The notes beneath the pieces were generated by a model that worked only from the letters and a program-made list of their open reading frames with translations, searched no databases and was not told the origin of the DNA. DNA of 64,000 nucleotides from an uncultured Clostridia bacterium (lineage in GTDB: Bacteria; Bacillota; Clostridia; Christensenellales; Aristaeellaceae). Below, piece after piece: positions 58,898-64,000 of the stretch; position 1 is the stretch's first letter, and every line of letters starts with the position of its first letter. Both the position numbers and the translations under genes were made by a program. Location of the stretch: contig CAKUOX010000005.1 in the NCBI GenBank assembly GCA_934670175.1, forward strand, positions 1 through 64,000. The letters run 5' to 3'.

Positions 58898-60222
58898 TGA
58901 CTTTGTTCCTCCATTATCTCATCCCGCGCGGCGCAAAGCGCATCGTAGAGATCCCAGCCGTGCCGGCCCACGGGAATAATCTTTCGGCCGAGCGCGGCCT
59001 GCGCCGCCTCGAGCGTCATATCGTCCAGAAAGCGGTCATGCTCGCTGCGCAGCATACATTCGGTGATCAGCACGCGCGCGCCCGGTTCGTCCTTCAGCCG
59101 CGCCGTCAGATCGCCGCCGGTGATCAGGCCGGATACGGTGACGCTGGAGCCGAAGAAGCGGTTTTCCACCGCCACAACGCGCACCTGAACGCCCGCCGGC
59201 GGGTGTTTTTCGAGCATTTCCCGCAGAAACGGCGCCGCCGATACGCCGCAGCCGATCAGCAGCTGCGCACAGCCCGCGGGCGGGGCTACGTCCGCGTCCG
59301 CATCGCGCGCTTCCAGATATTCCGTTTCCAGCAGCCGCAGCATGCCCACGCCGTCGTCGATCTGGCCGTAGTCCTCGTATGCTTCATTGGGCGGAAGAGG
59401 CGCGCCCGCAGCCAGATAGAATTCATCCGATGGGAATACGAAGCGCGTGCCCCGCGCCGCAAGCAGCCCTGCGCGCCAGCGCTCCGCCATATCCAGCACG
59501 GCCTGCGCCTCGTCGCTTCGGTAGGTGCGCAGCGGGCACAGCCCCTCGCGGTGACCGGTTAGCCCCACGGGCACCAGCGCCAGCGACAGGCATTGCGGGA
59601 TTGCGCTGAGCGTGCGGATGGTCTCCTCCAGCGCCGCGCCGTCGTTCAGGCCGGGGCAGAGCACGGCCTGCGCGTGAAATTCGATGCCGCCCGCCGCCAG
59701 CCTCTGCAGCTGAGACACCAGCCGCGCGCCGCGCGGCGTGCCCAGTATGCGGGAGCGCAGCTCGGGATCTACGGCATGAACGGAAATATACAGCGGCGAT
59801 GCCCGCCGCGCGACGATGCGGTCAAGCTCGCGGTCGGACACGTTGGTCAGCGTTACATAGTTGCCCATCATCATGGACATGCGCCAGTCGTCGTCCTTGA
59901 CGCGCATGCTTTCGCGCACATGCGCGGGCAGCTGATCCACAAAGCAGAACAGGCAGCGGTTGCAGCACAGGCGCATGCCGCTCATCATCGGCTTTTCGAA
60001 GTTCAGCCCGAGCGGCGCGTATTCGCCCTTTCTGATATGGCAGGTAAAGCTGCGGCCGCCGCGGCGCGCCTCGATTTCCAGACTGCGCTCGGCAGTGAGC
60101 GCCTGATAATCCAGAAAATCGATCACCGGTTCGCCACCGATTCGCAGCAGCTCGTCGCCGGAGCGCAGCCCCGCGCGCGCGGCAGGGCTGCCCTTATCGA
60201 CCGACAATATCCTTTGCGCCAT
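58882..60222 (-). CDS. DUF512 radical-SAM-like protein with PDZ domain
   Basis: A 446-residue protein of the DUF512 family. An N-terminal PDZ-like domain (ILSVDKGSPAARAGLRSGDEL) precedes a CNRCLFCFVDQLP cluster motif (Cys-x2-Cys-x2-Cys) like those of radical SAM enzymes. FHAQAVLCPGLNDG and LALVPVGLTGHREGL are family blocks, and a C-terminal DUF512 domain contains GVSAAPFLREML. The reaction is unknown. The start is MAQRIL with GGGAGGTG before it. It ends with TAG inside the start of der, so it is the first gene of a DUF512-der-plsY operon. Confidence 0.93.
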   Translation of the reverse strand: MAQRILSVDKGSPAARAGLRSGDELLRIGGEPVIDFLDYQALTAERSLEIEARRGGRSFTCHIRKGEYAPLGLNFEKPMMSGMRLCCNRCLFCFVDQLPAHVRESMRVKDDDWRMSMMMGNYVTLTNVSDRELDRIVARRASPLYISVHAVDPELRSRILGTPRGARLVSQLQRLAAGGIEFHAQAVLCPGLNDGAALEETIRTLSAIPQCLSLALVPVGLTGHREGLCPLRTYRSDEAQAVLDMAERWRAGLLAARGTRFVFPSDEFYLAAGAPLPPNEAYEDYGQIDDGVGMLRLLETEYLEARDADADVAPPAGCAQLLIGCGVSAAPFLREMLEKHPPAGVQVRVVAVENRFFGSSVTVSGLITGGDLTARLKDEPGARVLITECMLRSEHDRFLDDMTLEAAQAALGRKIIPVGRHGWDLYDALCAARDEIMEEQSQWQNP

Positions 60223-60470
60223 GCCGCACCTCCCTCTGCGCTGCTCCAGGTTGTCGCTTGCAAACATTACCCAATTCTATTATCCACTAAATCGCGGCGC
60301 GCGTCAACCGCATTATTCGAAAAAGCTGCGCTTTCAGAACATAAATTTCTGATTTATGGGCGCTCATTTTGTGCTAATTAACGAAAGTGTGCTGGCAAAA
60401 CGATTCCGATTTTATTTATAATAAGTTGCTATTTCGATAGGGAAAGCAAAGAAAGCGTAGGAGGATCAAA

Positions 60471-63119
60471 ATGGCACAGAAGTACGTTTATCTGTTCAGC
60501 GAAGGCAACGCCACCATGCGAAACCTGCTCGGCGGCAAGGGCGCCAACCTCGCGGAAATGACCGCGTTGGGCATGCCCGTTCCCCAGGGTTTCACCATTA
60601 CCACCGAAGCTTGCACCCGTTACTATGATGACGGCCGCGCAATCGGCGATGACATTCTCGAACAGATCAATGTCGCGCTTGCCAAGATCGAAGAGATCAA
60701 CGGCAAGAAATTCGGCGACACCAAGAACCCGCTCCTCGTATCCGTGCGTTCCGGCGCCCGCGCATCCATGCCGGGTATGATGGACACCATCCTGAATCTG
60801 GGCATGAACGACGAAGTCGCAGCCGGCCTGATCGCGGGCAACCCCGATCCGAAGTTCGAGCGCTTCGTGTACGATTCCTACCGCCGCTTCATCCAGATGT
60901 TCTCCGACGTGGTGATGGAGCTGAGCAAGAAGCGCTTCGAAGTCATCATCGACGAAGTGAAGGCCGCCAAGGGCATCACCCAGGACATTGAAATGGACAC
61001 CGACGACATGAAGGAGCTGGTGCGCCGCTTCAAGGCCTTCTATCTGGAGGAAAAGGGCGAGGAATTCCCCACCGATCCCAAGGTGCAGATGATGGAGGCC
61101 ATCAAGGCCGTGTTCCGTTCCTGGGACAACCCGCGCGCCAACGTCTATCGCCGCATGAACGACATCCCCTATTCCTGGGGCACTGCCGTGAACGTGATGC
61201 CGATGGTGTTCGGCAACCTGAACAACTTCTCCGGCACGGGCGTTGCCTTCACGCGTGACCCCGCCACCGGCGAAAAGGCCCTCTTTGGCGAGTACCTGAT
61301 CAATGCGCAGGGCGAGGACGTCGTTGCCGGCATCCGCACCCCCAGCCCCATCAGCCAGCTGAAGCAGGATATGCCCGAGGTCTACGATCAGTTCCAGACC
61401 ATCGCGCACAACCTGGAAAACCATTATCGCGACATGCAGGATATGGAGTTCACCATTGAAAACAAGAAGCTCTACATGCTGCAGACCCGCAACGGCAAGC
61501 GCACCGCAGCCGCCGCGCTGAAGATCGCCGTCGACCTGGTGGACGAAGGCATGATCACCGAGGAAGAGGCCGTGCTGCGCGTCGAGCCCAAGCAGCTCGA
61601 TTCCCTGCTGCACCCGATGTTCGAGCCCAAGGCGCTCAAGGCCGCGACTCCCGTGGGTCAGGGCCTGGCTGCTTCTCCGGGCGCTGCCTGCGGACAGATC
61701 GTGTTCACCGCTGAGGACGCCAAGACCTGGGCTGCGCGCGGACAGCGCGTGGTGCTCGCCCGCCTGGAGACCTCTCCGGAAGACATCGAAGGCATGGTCG
61801 CCTCTCAGGGCATCCTGACCGTGCGCGGCGGCATGACCTCCCACGCGGCGGTCGTTGCCCGCGGCATGGGCACCTGCTGCGTCTCCGGCTGCAGCGAGAT
61901 CAAGATGCACGCCGATGAGAAGTACTTCATCCTGGGCGGCAAGGAGTATCACGAGGGCGACTGGATCTCCCTGGACGGCTCCACCGGCAAGATCTACGGC
62001 GAGGCGCTGCCCACCGCAGAAGCCACCATCTCCGGCGATTTCGGCCGCTTCATGGCGTGGGCGGATGCCGCTCGCGTGCTGAAGGTGCGCACCAACGCGG
62101 ATAACCCGCGCGACGCGCTGCAGGCCGTGAAGTTCGGCGCGGAAGGCATCGGCCTGTGCCGCACCGAGCATATGTTCTTCGAGGGCGACCGCATCAAGGC
62201 CGTTCGCGAAATGATCCTGGCCAAGGATGTGGAAGGCCGCAAGCTGGCGCTGGCCAAGCTGCTGCCCTATCAGCAGGGCGACTTCGAGGCCATGTACAAG
62301 GTGCTGGAAGGCCGTCCGATGACCGTGCGCTACCTCGACCCGCCGCTGCATGAGTTCCTGCCCACCAAGGAAGAGGAAATGGTTGAGCTGGCCGACGAAA
62401 TGGGCGTGACGCTCGAGGACATTAAGGAGACCGTCGCTGCGCTGCACGAGTTCAACCCGATGATGGGTCACCGTGGCTGCCGCCTGGCCGTCACCTATCC
62501 CGAGATCGCCGAAATGCAGACCACGGCTGTGATCAACGCCGCGATCAATGTAAACCGCAAGTATCCGGAATACAAGATCGTGCCCGAGATCATGATCCCG
62601 CTGGTCGGCGAAGCGAAAGAGCTGAAGTTCGTGAAGGACGTCGTGGTTGCCACTGCCGACAAGCTCATTAAGGAAGCCGGCGTCGAGCTCGAATACCACA
62701 TCGGCACCATGATCGAGATCCCGCGCGCGGCTGTGACCGCCGACGAGATCGCGAAGGAAGCTGAGTTCTTCTCCTTCGGCACCAACGACCTGACCCAGAT
62801 GACCTTCGGCTTCAGCCGTGACGACGCTGCGAAGTTCCTGGACGCCTACTACGAGCGCAAGATCTACGAATTCGATCCCTTCGCCAAGCTGGATCAGGTT
62901 GGCGTGGGCGCGCTGGTGAAGATGGCTGCCGAAAAGGGCCGCGCCACCCGTCCGAACATCAAGCTGGGCATCTGCGGCGAGCATGGCGGCGATCCGTCGT
63001 CCGTCGAGTTCTGCCACAAGGTCGGCCTGAACTACGTTTCCTGCTCTCCGTTCCGCGTGCCGATCGCCCGCCTTGCCGCTGCGCAGGCCGCGATCAACGA
63101 AAAGCGTGCCGCGAAGTGA
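60471..63119 (+). CDS. ppdK: pyruvate, phosphate dikinase
   Basis: An 882-residue enzyme interconverting pyruvate, ATP and phosphate with phosphoenolpyruvate, AMP and pyrophosphate; anaerobes use it in glycolysis or gluconeogenesis. The N-terminal ATP-grasp domain has GGKGANLAEMTALGMPVPQG and SVRSGARASMPGMMDT. The swivelling domain holds catalytic His458 in GGMTSHAAVVARGMG, and the C-terminal PEP barrel has GLCRTEHMFFEGDR and GICGEHGGDPSS. GTAGGAGG precedes the ATG. TATAAT at 60417-60422 with a poor -35 is the probable promoter. Codon use is highly optimised (C-ending), as in strongly expressed genes. Confidence 0.97.
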   Translation: MAQKYVYLFSEGNATMRNLLGGKGANLAEMTALGMPVPQGFTITTEACTRYYDDGRAIGDDILEQINVALAKIEEINGKKFGDTKNPLLVSVRSGARASMPGMMDTILNLGMNDEVAAGLIAGNPDPKFERFVYDSYRRFIQMFSDVVMELSKKRFEVIIDEVKAAKGITQDIEMDTDDMKELVRRFKAFYLEEKGEEFPTDPKVQMMEAIKAVFRSWDNPRANVYRRMNDIPYSWGTAVNVMPMVFGNLNNFSGTGVAFTRDPATGEKALFGEYLINAQGEDVVAGIRTPSPISQLKQDMPEVYDQFQTIAHNLENHYRDMQDMEFTIENKKLYMLQTRNGKRTAAAALKIAVDLVDEGMITEEEAVLRVEPKQLDSLLHPMFEPKALKAATPVGQGLAASPGAACGQIVFTAEDAKTWAARGQRVVLARLETSPEDIEGMVASQGILTVRGGMTSHAAVVARGMGTCCVSGCSEIKMHADEKYFILGGKEYHEGDWISLDGSTGKIYGEALPTAEATISGDFGRFMAWADAARVLKVRTNADNPRDALQAVKFGAEGIGLCRTEHMFFEGDRIKAVREMILAKDVEGRKLALAKLLPYQQGDFEAMYKVLEGRPMTVRYLDPPLHEFLPTKEEEMVELADEMGVTLEDIKETVAALHEFNPMMGHRGCRLAVTYPEIAEMQTTAVINAAINVNRKYPEYKIVPEIMIPLVGEAKELKFVKDVVVATADKLIKEAGVELEYHIGTMIEIPRAAVTADEIAKEAEFFSFGTNDLTQMTFGFSRDDAAKFLDAYYERKIYEFDPFAKLDQVGVGALVKMAAEKGRATRPNIKLGICGEHGGDPSSVEFCHKVGLNYVSCSPFRVPIARLAAAQAAINEKRAAK

Positions 63120-63152
63120 TTCGCAGGATACAAAGCCATAAATGAATAATTG

Positions 63153-63195
63153 CCGCCCGCGTTTTCAGCAATGAAGGCGCGGGCGGTTTGCTTCG
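63153..63195 (+). terminator. terminator of ppdK
   Basis: A 9-bp stem CCGCCCGCG/CGCGGGCGG (63153-63161 with 63178-63186) followed by TTTGCTTCG. Confidence 0.65.
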
Positions 63196-63324
63196 AGCCT
63201 GTTATTCCGATCCGTTCACATCTCGGTGCATTTAATATGAGAACGGCATGGAGCCGGCAGTCCTTGAAAAATGGAGCGGCCGCTGTTATAATACTGCTAT
63301 GAACACACGAGGAGGAAAAAGGAT

Positions 63325-64000
63325 ATGAAGCGAGCGCTGGTGCTCTCCGGCGGCGGTTCGCGAGGCGCCTACGAATGCGGCGCATGGCAGGCGCTGAGGG
63401 AAATGAACGTTCGGCTGGACGCGGTGTATGGCACGTCCATTGGTGCGATCAACGCTGCACTCGTGGCGCAGGGAGATCTGGAGCGCTGCGTGGCGCTGTG
63501 GAACACGATCACGCTGAAGCAGATCATCGCGCTGGAGGAGGACGAGGACTTTAACATCGATCACATGCTGCACAGCAAGCGCGACATCATTCCCTTCCTG
63601 CTGGAAAATGCGAAGAACCTGCGCATGGACATCACACCGCTGGAAAACCTGGTGCGTGAGAGCATCGACGAGGGGCGCGTGCGCGCTTCGGGCATGGAGC
63701 TGGGCATCATGGTGACGCATGTGCCGGTGCCCGCGGGCGTGCCGATGCGGCTTGAGGATATTCCGCGCGGCGAGCTGGGCGACCATCTGATCGCCTCCGC
63801 GTCGTGCTTTCCGGTATTTCCGGTGAAGAATATCGGCAGCGAGCGCTATATCGACGGCGGCTTTGCCGATAATCTGCCCGTGGGCATGGCGCTGGAGGAC
63901 GGTGCGGACGAGATCATTGCCATCGATATTCACCCGCAATTCACGCATCCGGAATATGCGAACCTGCCCAACCTGACCATCGTGCACCCGCTGAACGACC
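63325..64000 (+). CDS. patatin-like phospholipase family protein (3' end outside window)
   Basis: The first 225 codons are open to the window edge. The patatin fold is clear: oxyanion hole LSGGGSRGAY at residues 7-16, nucleophile Ser in YGTSIGAINAAL (GxSxG) and the partner Asp in YIDGGFADNLPVG (DGG/DGA motif). There is no signal peptide, so it is a cytoplasmic esterase or lipase acting on membrane lipids. GAGGAGGAAAAAGG lies just before MKRALVLSG. It is monocistronic as far as visible, downstream of the ppdK terminator. Confidence 0.9.
   Translation, partial: MKRALVLSGGGSRGAYECGAWQALREMNVRLDAVYGTSIGAINAALVAQGDLERCVALWNTITLKQIIALEEDEDFNIDHMLHSKRDIIPFLLENAKNLRMDITPLENLVRESIDEGRVRASGMELGIMVTHVPVPAGVPMRLEDIPRGELGDHLIASASCFPVFPVKNIGSERYIDGGFADNLPVGMALEDGADEIIAIDIHPQFTHPEYANLPNLTIVHPLND

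Overview
The window looks like the chromosome of an anaerobic Gram-positive of the Bacillota (class Clostridia, possibly a Christensenellales-type gut bacterium). The reasons are GC-rich genes with AGGAGG-type ribosome binding sites, consensus sigma-A promoters, a CIRCE operator, lipoteichoic-acid-synthase, LCP and L,D-transpeptidase cell-wall proteins, AddB, pyruvate phosphate dikinase and rare use of TAG stops. The lineage is inferred from gene content only.

Layout. 1-414: intergenic hairpin repeats, including a 71-bp tandem. 415-3637: a secreted protein and a three-gene ABC exporter. 3725-4342: a near-consensus promoter followed by about 550 bases without a convincing gene, most likely a structured non-coding RNA. 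4427-8793: a cytidylate-kinase-like protein, an AT-rich foreign lipoprotein, GNAT and EFR1 ferredoxin genes, more repeats, an HrcA-controlled Hsp20 and a TIM-barrel protein. 8997-20882: cell-envelope genes (LCP, LtaS-like, L,D-transpeptidase, a 43-residue lipoprotein) and housekeeping genes (MutT-like, ribokinase, YqhQ-like, fucose-isomerase-like, AsnS, aldo/keto reductase). 20895-24196: a flavin/redox cluster in decay, with a broken Fe-alcohol dehydrogenase and a gutted LysR regulator beside an exported flavodoxin. 24407-27328: C69 dipeptidase, MntP and a VOC protein.

27329-31460 is an accessory island: an EcoRI-family adenine methyltransferase, a DUF262-HNH nuclease and prophage debris (head-tail protein and a beheaded terminase). 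It ends abruptly at an ABC exporter that has lost its front half. The methyltransferase carries twelve AG dinucleotide units near its 3' end. All three reading frames beyond the tract are open, and each ends in its own version of a Tyr-x-Arg-Ile/Met-x-Ile-Arg-Arg tail. This looks like a three-way phase-variable switch that may also tune translation of the nuclease, and it is the most unusual object in the window.

32134-46249: a large secreted protein, YitT, HelD, two flavoprotein oxidoreductases, a HAD-thiamine pyrophosphokinase fusion, an SH3/discoidin-like secreted protein, a palindromic structured element and a sugar ABC importer (binding protein plus two permeases, with no ATPase here). 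46435-55254: a 1122-residue membrane protein with a zinc ribbon, a kinase remnant and five to six peptidoglycan-binding-like repeats; a HAD-thymidylate kinase fusion; a small export protein; AddB. 55355-64000: xylulokinase, the PlsY-Der-DUF512 operon, pyruvate phosphate dikinase and a patatin-like lipase cut by the window end.
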